Source: Mesorhizobium sp. | GTDB taxonomy: Bacteria; Pseudomonadota; Alphaproteobacteria; Rhizobiales; Rhizobiaceae | Length of the DNA: 64,000 bases | Assembly (NCBI RefSeq): GCF_016793485.1 | Contig: NZ_JAEULZ010000016.1 | Coordinates: 281,837 to 345,836, forward strand | Direction: 5' to 3' | Part shown: piece after piece, positions 56,789 through 64,000 of the stretch | Layout of the letters: each line of letters starts with the position of its first letter | How positions within the stretch are numbered: position 1 is the stretch's first letter | Program-made: the position numbers and the translations under genes | Notes under the pieces: model-generated | Database searches by the model: none | The model's input: the letters and a program-made list of their open reading frames with translations, nothing else | Told to the model about the DNA's origin: nothing

Positions 56789-57976
56789 CTAGAGCTTCGT
56801 CCAGGCGCCGTTCTTCTTCGACGATTTCACGCAGGCCTCGACGAAGGCCACGCCCTCCACGCCGTCCTGCACGGTCGGGTAGATGACCTCCTTCGGTGGC
56901 TTGCTGCCCTTCCGGCGCGCCGCGCGGATGGCTCGGGCCGCTTCCTGGTAAATGTTGGCAAAACCTTCGAGGTAGCCTTCCGGGTGACCGGGCGGGACAC
57001 GCGTCAGCCGGGCTGCGACCTGCGTCGACCCGGCCCCGCCGCGCGTGATCAGTTGCTTGGGCTGCCCGAACGGCGTGTACCAGAGGTAGTTGGGGTCCGC
57101 CTGCACCCATTCGATGCCGCCCTTGGTGCCGTAGACGCGCAGCTTCAGGCCGTTCTCGTGGCCCGGCGCGACTTGGCTTGCCCAGATCATGCCCTTGGCC
57201 GCAGGCGTCTTGCCGACCGCCTTGAAGCGCAGCAGCACATTCAGATTGTCGTCCACCAGACGACCTGGCACGAAGGCATCGAGATCAGCCGAGAGCTCGG
57301 CAAGTTCCAGCCCCGAGACGAAGCGAGCGAGATTGTAGGCATGCGTGCCGATGTCGCCCGACGCGCCGCCGACGCCGGACTGCTTCGGATCGGTGCGCCA
57401 TAGCGCCTGCTTCGAGCCCGCGGCGGCGGCGTCCTCGGTCAGCCAGTCCTGGGGGTATTCGGCCTGTACGACGCGGATATCGCCGAGCACGCCTCTCGCC
57501 ACCATGTCGCGCGCCTGCCTGACCATCGGGTAGGCAGTGTAGTTGTGCGTGAGGACAAAAACCTTGCCCGACTTCTCGACCAGCGCGGCGAGCTTCTTCG
57601 CGTCAGCGAGGCTGGACGTCAGCGGCTTGTCGCAGATGACGTGGATGCCGGCGTCAAGGAACGCCTTGGCCGCCGGAAAATGCACGTTGTTCGGCGTCAC
57701 GATCGCCACCGCTTCGATACCGTCGGGACGCTTCGCCTCCGCCTTGGCCATCTCTGCGTAGCTGCCATAGCTGCGCGACGGGTCGAGCCCGAGTTCTGCG
57801 GCCGAAGCCTTTGCCCGTTCCGGGTTGGACGACAGCGCGCCCGCCACCAGTTCGAACTCGCCATCCATGCGTGCCGCCAGCCTGTGCACCGCGCCGATGA
57901 ACGCGCCCTGGCCGCCGCCGACCATGCCGTAACGGATCGGGCCCTGCCCCGATTCAACCTGCCTGCCGCTGACCAT
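56789..57976 (-). CDS. Gfo/Idh/MocA-family NAD(P)-dependent dehydrogenase
   Basis: A 395-residue oxidoreductase. The N-terminal Rossmann motif is YGMVGGGQGAFIGAVHRLA, and IHVICDKPLTSSLADAKKL holds the catalytic Asp-Lys-Pro (EKP in the family). GGASGDIGTHAYNLARFV contains the catalytic His region. It acts on a cyclitol or sugar and works with the isomerase genes nearby. The ATG at 57976 has GAGGAGGAACGG upstream. It is the downstream gene of an operon with the TIM-barrel protein at 58094. Confidence 0.88.
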   Translation of the reverse strand: MVSGRQVESGQGPIRYGMVGGGQGAFIGAVHRLAARMDGEFELVAGALSSNPERAKASAAELGLDPSRSYGSYAEMAKAEAKRPDGIEAVAIVTPNNVHFPAAKAFLDAGIHVICDKPLTSSLADAKKLAALVEKSGKVFVLTHNYTAYPMVRQARDMVARGVLGDIRVVQAEYPQDWLTEDAAAAGSKQALWRTDPKQSGVGGASGDIGTHAYNLARFVSGLELAELSADLDAFVPGRLVDDNLNVLLRFKAVGKTPAAKGMIWASQVAPGHENGLKLRVYGTKGGIEWVQADPNYLWYTPFGQPKQLITRGGAGSTQVAARLTRVPPGHPEGYLEGFANIYQEAARAIRAARRKGSKPPKEVIYPTVQDGVEGVAFVEACVKSSKKNGAWTKL

Positions 57977-58093
57977 CCGTTCCTCCTCGTTACCTGTTCG
58001 TCGCTGAAATCCGCACCGTCACCGGAGCGGATTCCAGACCGTTTTTGCAAGCACCATTTTGACCGCAATCGCGAGAACCAACCGCGATACGCC

Positions 58094-59149
58094 TCAGATG
58101 CCCATCATGGCGCGCAGAAGCTTCTTGTCCGTCGCGCCGCCGGCGAAGTCGTCGAATGCCTTCTCGGTCACGCGAATGATGTGGCTGGCGATGAAGGGCG
58201 CGCCTTCTGCCGCGCCATCCTCGGGATGCTTCAGGCAGCATTCCCATTCGAGCACGGCCCACGAGTCGTAGTCGTACTGCGCCAGCTTGGAGAAGATGCC
58301 GCCGAAATCGACCTGCCCGTCGCCGAGCGAGCGGAAGCGGCCTGCGCGGTTGATCCAGCCCTGGTAGCCCGAATAGACGCCCTGGCGGCCGTCCGGGTTG
58401 AACTCGGCGTCCTTCACGTGAAACGCCTTGATGCGCTCGTGATAGATGTCGATGAAGGCGAGATAGTCGAGCTGCTGCAGCAGGAAGTGCGAAGGGTCGT
58501 AGTTGATGTTGGCCCGCGCATGGCCGCCCACCGCATCGAGGAACATCTCGAAGGTCGCGCCGTCGAAAAGGTCCTCGCCGGGATGGATCTCGTAGCCGAC
58601 GTCCACGCCAACATCGTCATAGGCGTCGAGGATCGGCTTCCAGCGCTTGCCGAGTTCGGCGAACGCTTCCTCGATCAGCCCGGCCGGCCGCTGCGGCCAC
58701 GGATAGAGATAAGGGAACGCCAGCGCGCCGGAGAAGGTCACGCAGGTATCAAGACCGAGGTTGCGCGACGCCTTGGCGCCGAACTTCATCTGCTCGACCG
58801 CCCATTTCTGGCGCGCCTTCGGATTGTTGTGCACCGAGGCTGGCGCAAAGCCGTCGAACTGGCTGTCATAGGCCGGGTTCACGGCGACGAGCTGGCCCTG
58901 CAGGTGGGTCGACAGTTCCGTGATCTCGACACCGGCGTCGGCGCAGATGCCCTTGACCTCGTCGCAATAGGTTTTCGAGCTCGCCGCCTTCTTGAGATCG
59001 AACAGCCTTCCGTCCCAGGTCGGGATCTGCACGCCCTTGTAGCCGAGACCGGCCGCCCATTTGGTGATGTCAGGCAGCGAATTGAACGGCGCGGCGTCGC
59101 CCGCGAACTGCGCCAGGAATATTGCGGGACCCTTCATAGTCTTAGGCAC
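58094..59149 (-). CDS. TIM-barrel sugar phosphate isomerase/epimerase-like protein
   Basis: A 351-residue xylose-isomerase-like barrel. Metal-ligand segments include YEIHPGEDLFDGATFEMF, YDPSHFLLQQLDYLAFI and FHVKDAEFNPDGRQG, and a final Glu is in SWAVLEWECCLKHPEDG. The start is GTG at 59149 with GGAGG upstream. It would interconvert keto-sugars or similar polyols. It sits beside the dehydrogenase and divergent from the second TIM-barrel gene, with operator-like sites in between. Confidence 0.85.
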   Translation of the reverse strand: MPKTMKGPAIFLAQFAGDAAPFNSLPDITKWAAGLGYKGVQIPTWDGRLFDLKKAASSKTYCDEVKGICADAGVEITELSTHLQGQLVAVNPAYDSQFDGFAPASVHNNPKARQKWAVEQMKFGAKASRNLGLDTCVTFSGALAFPYLYPWPQRPAGLIEEAFAELGKRWKPILDAYDDVGVDVGYEIHPGEDLFDGATFEMFLDAVGGHARANINYDPSHFLLQQLDYLAFIDIYHERIKAFHVKDAEFNPDGRQGVYSGYQGWINRAGRFRSLGDGQVDFGGIFSKLAQYDYDSWAVLEWECCLKHPEDGAAEGAPFIASHIIRVTEKAFDDFAGGATDKKLLRAMMGI

Positions 59150-59202
59150 GAAAATCCTCCCTCGTTCCGGCCTTCGCGGCCAGCTTCGACCTTCATTCTA
59201 AA

Positions 59203-59236
59203 AGCATCATCCCGGAAAGGGGAACGGCTTTTCGGA
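59203..59236. repeat. Partial copy of the dispersed palindrome
   Basis: Reads AGCATCATCCCGGAAAGG, then AACGGCTTTTCGG, resembling the left and middle parts of the element at 26635 (AGCATGATC...CCGGTTTTCGG) without a matching right end. Confidence 0.5.
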
Positions 59237-59360
59237 AACCTCCCGCTCGTAGCGGGCGCAATGGCCGGCGGCGCCACCCCCGGACCGCCGGCCATCAGCC
59301 TTACCCCACGATGACGAGGCCACCCACAAACTTACGGCCCATCGTGTTCGCCGCCCAATC

Positions 59361-59371
59361 TGGTATTACCA
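59361..59371. promoter_or_regulatory. GntR/FadR-type operator copy 1
   Basis: TGGTATTACCA fits TGGTNNNACCA, a form of the FadR-subfamily consensus TNGTNNNACNA. A near copy with one mismatch, TGGTCAAGCCA, follows at 59384-59394. The likely binder is the GntR/FCD regulator encoded at 61872. Confidence 0.5.
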
Positions 59372-59540
59372 AATTTACCCGTCTGGTCAAGCCAGCCAAG
59401 CGAACCCGCGCCATTCGGCGAAAATTTCGAACTCCGTAATAATTCAAATATGTTCAACCACTTAAGCTATTTCAGAGCAATCCGCCTAGTGCCGCTTGCC
59501 GTTCGATTTTTTTTATTATAGAGGTCGAGTAAGCTTGAAT

Positions 59541-59551
59541 TGGTCGAACCA
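59541..59551. promoter_or_regulatory. GntR/FadR-type operator copy 2
   Basis: TGGTCGAACCA is a second exact match to TGGTNNNACCA, 105 bases upstream of the epimerase start at 59646. Two matches in one promoter region make a specific operator more likely. Confidence 0.5.
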
Positions 59552-59645
59552 GATTGCGCTTGTGACGCGACAAGGTTCCCAAAGAGGGCTGAAGCGGCAA
59601 TAACGTCCGCGCAACTGCGGACACGAATTTCAGGGAGAGAGACAC

Positions 59646-60548
59646 ATGCACCTTTCAACGCACAACTGGATGCGAGCCGAGCCGCTGGAGGTCACCCTCA
59701 AGCGCATCAAGAAGTTCGGTTATGAATCCATCGAGATTTCCGGCGAGCCGGAGATCTACAAGGTCCCGGAGACGCGTGCGCTGCTCAAGCAGTATGGCAT
59801 CCGCTGCTGGGGCGCCGTCACGCTGATGCTGGGTGAGCGCAACCTCGCGGCGAAGGACCAGGGCCAGCGCGAGCGCTCCGTCAAATACGTCAAGGACGTT
59901 CTGACCATGGTGAGCGAACTCGAAGGCGAGATCATCACGCTCGTTCCCGGCACTGTCGGCAAGGTCGTTCCTGATGGCACCGTGGAGGAAGAGTGGAAGT
60001 GGCTGGTCGACGCCACGCGCGAGTGCTTCACTCACGCCAAGAAAGTCGGCGTGAAAATCGCGATCGAGCCGCTCAACCGCTTCGAAACCTATATCTTCAA
60101 CCGCGGCGAGCAGGCTCTGGCGCTTGCCGACGCAGTCAGCCCGGAATGCGGCGTCTGCCTCGACGCCTACCACATCCACATGGAGGAGTTCGACGTCGAG
60201 GAAGCGATCCGCAAGGCCGGCAAGCGCCTGTTCGACTTCCACGTCGCCGACAACAACCGTTTCGCCGCCGGCCTCGGCACGATCGACTGGCCGAAGATCA
60301 TCGGCATCCTGAACGACATCGGCTACAAGGGCGCGGTCACCAACGAGTTCGTCGCCCCTGTCGATCGTACGCCGGCTAATCGTTATCCTGATATGGTCGA
60401 GCGCAATCCGGTCGATATCTCGCCCGAGCAGCTGAAGTTCATCCAGGACCACGGCTCCAGCGTGCTGACTGAGAAGTTCTACACCGACCAGATGCGCATC
60501 ACCGCCGAGACGATCCTGCCGCTGATCGGCAAGAAGATGCCGGCCTGA
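59646..60548 (+). CDS. Sugar isomerase/epimerase (ketose 3-epimerase-like TIM barrel)
   Basis: A 300-residue xylose-isomerase-like barrel. IAIEPLNRFETYIFNRGEQA and VCLDAYHIHMEEFDVEEAI carry Glu, Asp and His metal ligands, FDFHVADNNRFAAGLG a further His, and AVTNEFVAPVDRTP the last Glu. This set matches D-tagatose/D-psicose 3-epimerase relatives. GGGAGAGACAC lies upstream of the ATG. It heads an operon with the dehydratase-like gene. Confidence 0.87.
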   Translation: MHLSTHNWMRAEPLEVTLKRIKKFGYESIEISGEPEIYKVPETRALLKQYGIRCWGAVTLMLGERNLAAKDQGQRERSVKYVKDVLTMVSELEGEIITLVPGTVGKVVPDGTVEEEWKWLVDATRECFTHAKKVGVKIAIEPLNRFETYIFNRGEQALALADAVSPECGVCLDAYHIHMEEFDVEEAIRKAGKRLFDFHVADNNRFAAGLGTIDWPKIIGILNDIGYKGAVTNEFVAPVDRTPANRYPDMVERNPVDISPEQLKFIQDHGSSVLTEKFYTDQMRITAETILPLIGKKMPA

Positions 60549-60601
60549 TCGCTGCGACTGTATAGCACCGGTCGACAGCGACCGTCGGGGCAAGGAGAAC
60601 C

Positions 60602-61771
60602 ATGCGCATCAAGAGCGTCAAGGCCTGGTGGGTCCGCATTCCCATCGAGGCGAGCCGGCAGCACCGCAGCGACTTCGGTCAGGTGCAGACCTTTGACGCG
60701 GCTATCCTGCGCATCGAAACCGACGATGGACTCGTCGGCTGGGGCGAGGGCAAGAACGCCGCAGGCAGCGCCGGCGACTACGGCGCCCTCGTCCACATGC
60801 TCAACCGCGAGATCGGGCCGCAATTGATCGGCCTGAACGCGGGCGACATCGGCGTCATCTGGGAGATGCTCTACAACGGCGTCCGCTCCGGCCTCGCCGT
60901 CAGGGAAGGCCACGCCATGCCGCAGATGTCGCGGCGCGGCCTCACCGTCGCCGCCATCAGCGCGGTGGACATCGCGCTGTGGGACATCCTCGGCAAGTCG
61001 CTGAACCTGCCCGTCTGGCAATTGCTGGGCGGGCGCAAGCTCGACCGCATGCCGGCCTATGCGTCGGGCGGCTGGGCGTCGGCCGACAAGGTCGGCGAGC
61101 AGCTCAATTCCTATATCGAGAAGGGGGGCTTCAAGGCGCTCAAGATGCGCGTCGGCGCCATGGACGGCGCGCCGCACGTCTCGGCCGCCCGCGTGAAGGC
61201 CGCGCGTGAGGCGATCGGTCCCGACGTCGAGCTCGCCGTCGACGCGCACGGCACCTACACCGTGGCCGACGCCAGGCGCTTCATGCACATGGTCGAGGAC
61301 TGCAACCTCGCCTGGTTCGAGGAGCCTGTCATCGCCGACGACAAATCCGGCATGGCCGAAGTGCGCGCCGCCGCCAACGTGCCGATATCGGCCGGCGAGA
61401 GCGAATCGACGCGCTACGCCTTCCGCGATCTGGCGGTGCTCAAGGCCGCAGACATCTTCCAGCCCGATCCCGCCTTCTGCGGCGGCATTTCGGAAGCCAT
61501 GAAGATCGGCACGATCGCCAGCGCCTTCAACCTCCGGCTTGCGCCGCATCTTTGGGCCGGCGCGCCTTGCTTCTTCGCTGGCCTGCACATCTGCGCGGCC
61601 TCGCCGGCCAGCTTCACCGTCGAATATTCGCTCGGCGCCAATCCGATGATCCACGACCTCGTCGAGGACCGCATCGAGGTCAGCGACGGCCTGATCGCCA
61701 TTCCGGAAAAACCGGGTCTCGGCTTCACCATCTCGGAGAAATTTCTGGAGGCGCACGCGCAGGCCGTCTAG
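60602..61771 (+). CDS. Enolase-superfamily enzyme, mandelate racemase subgroup
   Basis: A 389-residue protein, probably a sugar-acid dehydratase or racemase. Metal ligands Asp214 (VDAHGTY), Glu240 (WFEEPV) and Glu266 (ISAGESES) are all present. The barrel-end Asp289 (FQPDPAF) and His316 (LAPHLW) form the MR-type His-Asp dyad. The opposite-face base motif reads KMR (Lys181-x-Arg183) rather than the usual KxK. It lies 53 bases downstream of the epimerase. Confidence 0.87.
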   Translation: MRIKSVKAWWVRIPIEASRQHRSDFGQVQTFDAAILRIETDDGLVGWGEGKNAAGSAGDYGALVHMLNREIGPQLIGLNAGDIGVIWEMLYNGVRSGLAVREGHAMPQMSRRGLTVAAISAVDIALWDILGKSLNLPVWQLLGGRKLDRMPAYASGGWASADKVGEQLNSYIEKGGFKALKMRVGAMDGAPHVSAARVKAAREAIGPDVELAVDAHGTYTVADARRFMHMVEDCNLAWFEEPVIADDKSGMAEVRAAANVPISAGESESTRYAFRDLAVLKAADIFQPDPAFCGGISEAMKIGTIASAFNLRLAPHLWAGAPCFFAGLHICAASPASFTVEYSLGANPMIHDLVEDRIEVSDGLIAIPEKPGLGFTISEKFLEAHAQAV

Positions 61772-61871
61772 GAGGTTGAACGCGCACCGGGTTGGATTCG
61801 CAGGTGCACGAAAAGAGTACGACGGGCGGCGGCCATCTGGTGCAGGCCCGCTCCAGGGTCAGGACCTGAGC

Positions 61872-62585
61872 ATGAAGGAAAACAACCTGCTGGCGGAACT
61901 CGCCGCCTACCTGTTCTCGGCCTCCAACGGGGATACCGGGCGCACGCCGTCGGAGCGGGAGCTTGCTGACCATTTCTCAGTCAGCCGCGGCCAGATCCGC
62001 GAGGCGCTGGCGATTCTCGAGGCGATGCGCATCGTCGAGCGGCGTGCGAAATCCGGCATTTACCTGACGACCAGGCAGGCGAGCGTCGACGCTATGGCGC
62101 TGTTCGCCAAGGCCGGCGTTCCGCTGGACCCTGTCCAGATCTACGAGACGGTGGAACTGCGCAAGATTCACGAGATCAAGGCTGCAGAACTCGCCTGTTC
62201 GCGCGCGACCGAAGAGAACTACGAACGCCTGCGCGAGATCCTGCGTGAGTCCGAGCTTCGCCTCGCCGCCGGCGAAGGCATTGCCAAGGAGGACCGCGAC
62301 TTTCACCTCGAAATCGTGCGCGCCACCAAGAACAGCGTCTTTCACCGCGTCTGCAGCGTCTACTACGTGATGGGCGAGCAGCGCCTGCCGATCTACTTCC
62401 AGGACCCGGAGCGCGGCCGCAAGTCGCATGCCGAGCACATTCAGATCTACGATGCGCTGCTGAAGCGTGACGGCAATCTGGCGCAAGCGCTGATGAGTGC
62501 GCATCTCCAGGGCGTGGAAAGCTATTGGAAGGGTCTCATCCAGGGCGGTCCACAGGAAGCGGGCAAGACGCTGGAGCGGGTCTGA
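61872..62585 (+). CDS. GntR-family regulator with FCD domain
   Basis: A 237-residue FadR-type regulator. The winged helix covers about residues 5-70 (TPSERELADHFSVSRGQIRE, then ALAILEAMRIVERR). The FCD helical domain that binds acidic ligands and metal fills the rest, with DRDFHLEIVRATKNSVFHRV carrying His and Asp ligands. ATG at 61872; the frame extends to 61776 without support. It likely represses the sugar operons through the TGGTNNNACCA sites at 59361 and 59541. Confidence 0.88.
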   Translation: MKENNLLAELAAYLFSASNGDTGRTPSERELADHFSVSRGQIREALAILEAMRIVERRAKSGIYLTTRQASVDAMALFAKAGVPLDPVQIYETVELRKIHEIKAAELACSRATEENYERLREILRESELRLAAGEGIAKEDRDFHLEIVRATKNSVFHRVCSVYYVMGEQRLPIYFQDPERGRKSHAEHIQIYDALLKRDGNLAQALMSAHLQGVESYWKGLIQGGPQEAGKTLERV

Positions 62586-62632
62586 GGCATGATCCCTCCA
62601 AGTGATCGCCAGTTTTCGGATTAGATCGTGGC
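62585..62632. repeat. Degenerate copy of the dispersed palindrome
   Basis: Reads GGCATGATCCCTCCAAGTG, a core CCAGTTTTCGGA, and ends ATCGTGGCC, so it is a diverged copy of the 26635 element. Its right end contains the GTG used as the start of the next gene. Confidence 0.6.
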
Positions 62633-63608
62633 CGCCGCCGTCATCTTCTCGACCCATCCGCTGCACCCGCGGCCGACCGCCATGCTTGCCGACCATGGCG
62701 ATCTCGTTATCGCTTCCGCCATCGACCCGGTTACGCTCGCCGACGAAGCGCGCGACGCCGATATCGTCATCGTGCGCGCCAATCTCCCGCCCGTCCTGTT
62801 CGAACGCGCGCCGAAACTGCGCGCCGCGATCCGCCATGGCGCCGGGCTGGACATGATCCCGATCGACGCCGCAACCAAGGCTGGCGTGCTTGTCGCCAAC
62901 GTGCCCGGGGCCAACGCCCGCACGGTCGCCGAGCATGTTCTCTGGACATCGATGGCTCTGCTCAGGAAGTTCCGTCGCGTCGACCGCGATGTCAGGCAGA
63001 AAGGCTGGCTCGCCGGGCGCGATCACGCCAACGACGGCAACGATCTGTCGGGTCGCGCGATCGGCATCGTTGGCTTTGGCGCGGTCGGTCGCAACGTCGC
63101 CGCCATGGCCGCGAACGGCTTCGGCCTCGACGTCATCGTCAACAGCCGGAGCGCACGGGATTTGCCGGCTTATGTTCGCTTCGCGTCGATCGACGAACTG
63201 GTGGCCGAAAGCGATATCGTCGTGCTTTGCTGTCCGTTGACACCGGAGACGACGGGACTAATCAACCGCGAACGCATCGCCCGCATGAAGCCCGGCGCGC
63301 TATTGATCAACGTCTCGCGCGGACCTGTCGTCGATGATGAAGCCCTGATCGATGCCCTGTCGTCGGGACATCTCTCAGGCGCGGCCCTCGACGTCTTCGT
63401 CACCCAGCCTCTTCCCGTCGATCACGCCTATTTCGACTTCGACAACATCATCATCACACCGCACATGGCCGGCATCACCGAGGAGAGCATGATGCGCATG
63501 GGCATCGGCGCTGCCGAGGAAGCCGTCCGCGTGCTTGCCGGCAACCTTCCGGTGAACCTCCGCAATCCCGAAGTGATCGACCACTACCGCCGCCGCTTTC
63601 CAAGCTAG
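62628..63608 (+). CDS. D-2-hydroxyacid dehydrogenase family protein
   Basis: A 326-residue NAD(P)-dependent dehydrogenase. The Rossmann motif is GIVGFGAVGRNVAAMAANG, the catalytic Arg is in NVSRGPVVDDEAL, and the His is in IITPHMAGITEES. The position of the catalytic Glu reads FVTQPLP, so Glu is replaced by Gln, which may mark a subfamily. The start is GTG at 62628 inside a repeat, with no good ribosome binding site; a downstream Met at residue 19 (62682) is another choice. It probably oxidises a hydroxyacid from the upstream pathway. Confidence 0.82.
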   Translation: MAAAVIFSTHPLHPRPTAMLADHGDLVIASAIDPVTLADEARDADIVIVRANLPPVLFERAPKLRAAIRHGAGLDMIPIDAATKAGVLVANVPGANARTVAEHVLWTSMALLRKFRRVDRDVRQKGWLAGRDHANDGNDLSGRAIGIVGFGAVGRNVAAMAANGFGLDVIVNSRSARDLPAYVRFASIDELVAESDIVVLCCPLTPETTGLINRERIARMKPGALLINVSRGPVVDDEALIDALSSGHLSGAALDVFVTQPLPVDHAYFDFDNIIITPHMAGITEESMMRMGIGAAEEAVRVLAGNLPVNLRNPEVIDHYRRRFPS

Positions 63609-63691
63609 GCACAGCGCGGGAGCGGGGTTGCCTCGCGAGATGAACTATAGCGCAGAGCACGGAAATGCGGCCGCTGCCATCGCCGTTAGCC

Positions 63692-63722
63692 TGATCTCCC
63701 CCCCAATGTGGGGGGAGATATC
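63692..63722. repeat. Short palindrome of the pot-repeat family
   Basis: ATCTCCCCCC (63694-63703) and GGGGGGAGAT (63710-63719) around AATGT. It is the same palindrome that lies within each arm of the 45092-45250 repeat. Confidence 0.75.
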
Positions 63723-63756
63723 AGGCGAACGGAGTGGGGCGCTGTCCCGCAATGTC

Positions 63757-63901
63757 GTCATCCCGGGACGCGCAGCGGACCCGGGATCCAGAGTGACGAC
63801 GGTGGAGCGAAATGCGCGACCTTGGCCGATCGGCTTGGCGCAATCTGAAATAAGGGGCGGCGACCTGGATTCCGGGTTCCGCTGCGCGGCCCCGGAATGA
63901 C
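63757..63901. repeat. Imperfect inverted repeat of a CCGGG-rich element
   Basis: The left copy (63757-63791) begins GTCATCCCGGGACGCGCAGC; the right copy (63865-63901) is its imperfect reverse complement starting CTGGATTCCGGGTTCCGCTG. Two oppositely oriented copies of a common rhizobial intergenic element. Confidence 0.7.
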
Positions 63902-64000
63902 GGCGAGATGAGCTAGAGCGTCAGACGTGAATAGTTTTTCGCAACTGGAAACGCATGCCACTGAAATCGCTCGGCTTTCGATTTTCCGTTGGCAACTGGA

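Larger units (their letters stand above)
59150..59645. other. 496-base divergent regulatory region
   Basis: No protein-like frame is seen. The stretch holds a partial rhizobial palindrome (59203-59236), two exact and one near copy of an 11-base TGGTNNNACCA palindrome, and an AT-rich part near 59505-59530. It probably carries promoters for both the minus-strand sugar operon and the plus-strand epimerase operon. Confidence 0.55.
63609..64000. other. 392-base gene-free end region made of repeats
   Basis: No supportable gene. Open frames here run through inverted repeats and have no family resemblance. The last 100 bases contain a GAGCGTCAGACGTGAA-type sequence that looks like a further intergenic repeat, cut by the window end. 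Confidence 0.7.

Noticed and set aside
57545-59314. 589-residue open frame opposite the dehydrogenase and isomerase genes
   Set aside because: Spans two real genes on the other strand and has no recognisable domain.
63628-63961. Two short open frames at the window end
   Set aside because: They run through inverted repeats and have no ribosome binding site or family similarity.

Overview
The window is a high-GC alphaproteobacterial chromosome segment. Gene order and protein style point to the Rhizobiales, most likely a Mesorhizobium/Phyllobacteriaceae relative. Supporting signs are the ruvC-ruvA-ruvB-ybgC-tolQRAB-pal-cpoB-tilS-ftsH backbone, a DUF1465/RcdA cell-cycle gene, CtrA-type TTAA-N7-TTAA boxes, and short dispersed palindromes of the kind common in rhizobial genomes. 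No tRNA, rRNA, CRISPR array, transposase or phage gene was seen. The genus is inferred, not proven.

Layout. 1-4.7 kb: tail of a SPOR-domain protein, a hybrid sensor kinase, ispA, mtgA and rpmF. 4.7-17.5 kb (minus strand): ftsH, tilS, the whole Tol-Pal envelope system, and ruvCAB with a VapBC-type toxin-antitoxin pair wedged between ruvA and ruvB. 17.6-18.5 kb: rcdA and a structured intergenic region that looks like a small RNA gene between two perfect CtrA boxes. 18.5-25.5 kb: a CcoN-like membrane protein, an acyl-CoA synthetase, a TauE/SafE transporter, a ThiE-like protein, a Sel1-repeat protein, efp, an inositol-phosphatase family gene and a hemolysin-III family gene. 25.6-27.7 kb: a MotA/MotB-like pair with no flagellar genes nearby.

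27.7-34.7 kb is the most striking block: a complete coenzyme F420 module. cofG, cofH, cofD and a fused cofC-cofE lie head to tail with 3-4 nt junctions. They are followed by a close homologue of actinobacterial F420-dependent glucose-6-phosphate dehydrogenase, which would reduce F420, and by a second luciferase-like F420 oxidoreductase, which could use the reduced cofactor. A divergent operon of two alpha/beta-hydrolase proteins and a membrane methyltransferase follows (34.9-37.4 kb).

37.4-48.8 kb is an unusual polyamine-type uptake and catabolism cluster. A PotDBCA ABC transporter is joined to a glutamine-synthetase-like ligase, an aldehyde dehydrogenase and a tandem cupin. It also carries two paralogous UGT-type glycosyltransferases, one beside potA and one beside the GntR regulator. 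A perfect 46-bp inverted repeat separates potD from potB. The substrate is unknown.

48.9-52.6 kb holds non-homologous end joining genes (ligD, ku) beside a small DUF2934 protein with a histone-like tail. 52.8-56.7 kb holds an SDR dehydrogenase and two exported DUF1254 proteins. 56.8-63.6 kb is a sugar or sugar-acid catabolic locus: a Gfo/Idh dehydrogenase, two TIM-barrel isomerase/epimerases, an enolase-superfamily dehydratase, a GntR/FCD repressor and a 2-hydroxyacid dehydrogenase. Copies of a TGGTNNNACCA operator sit in its divergent promoter region. The last 400 bases are repeats.
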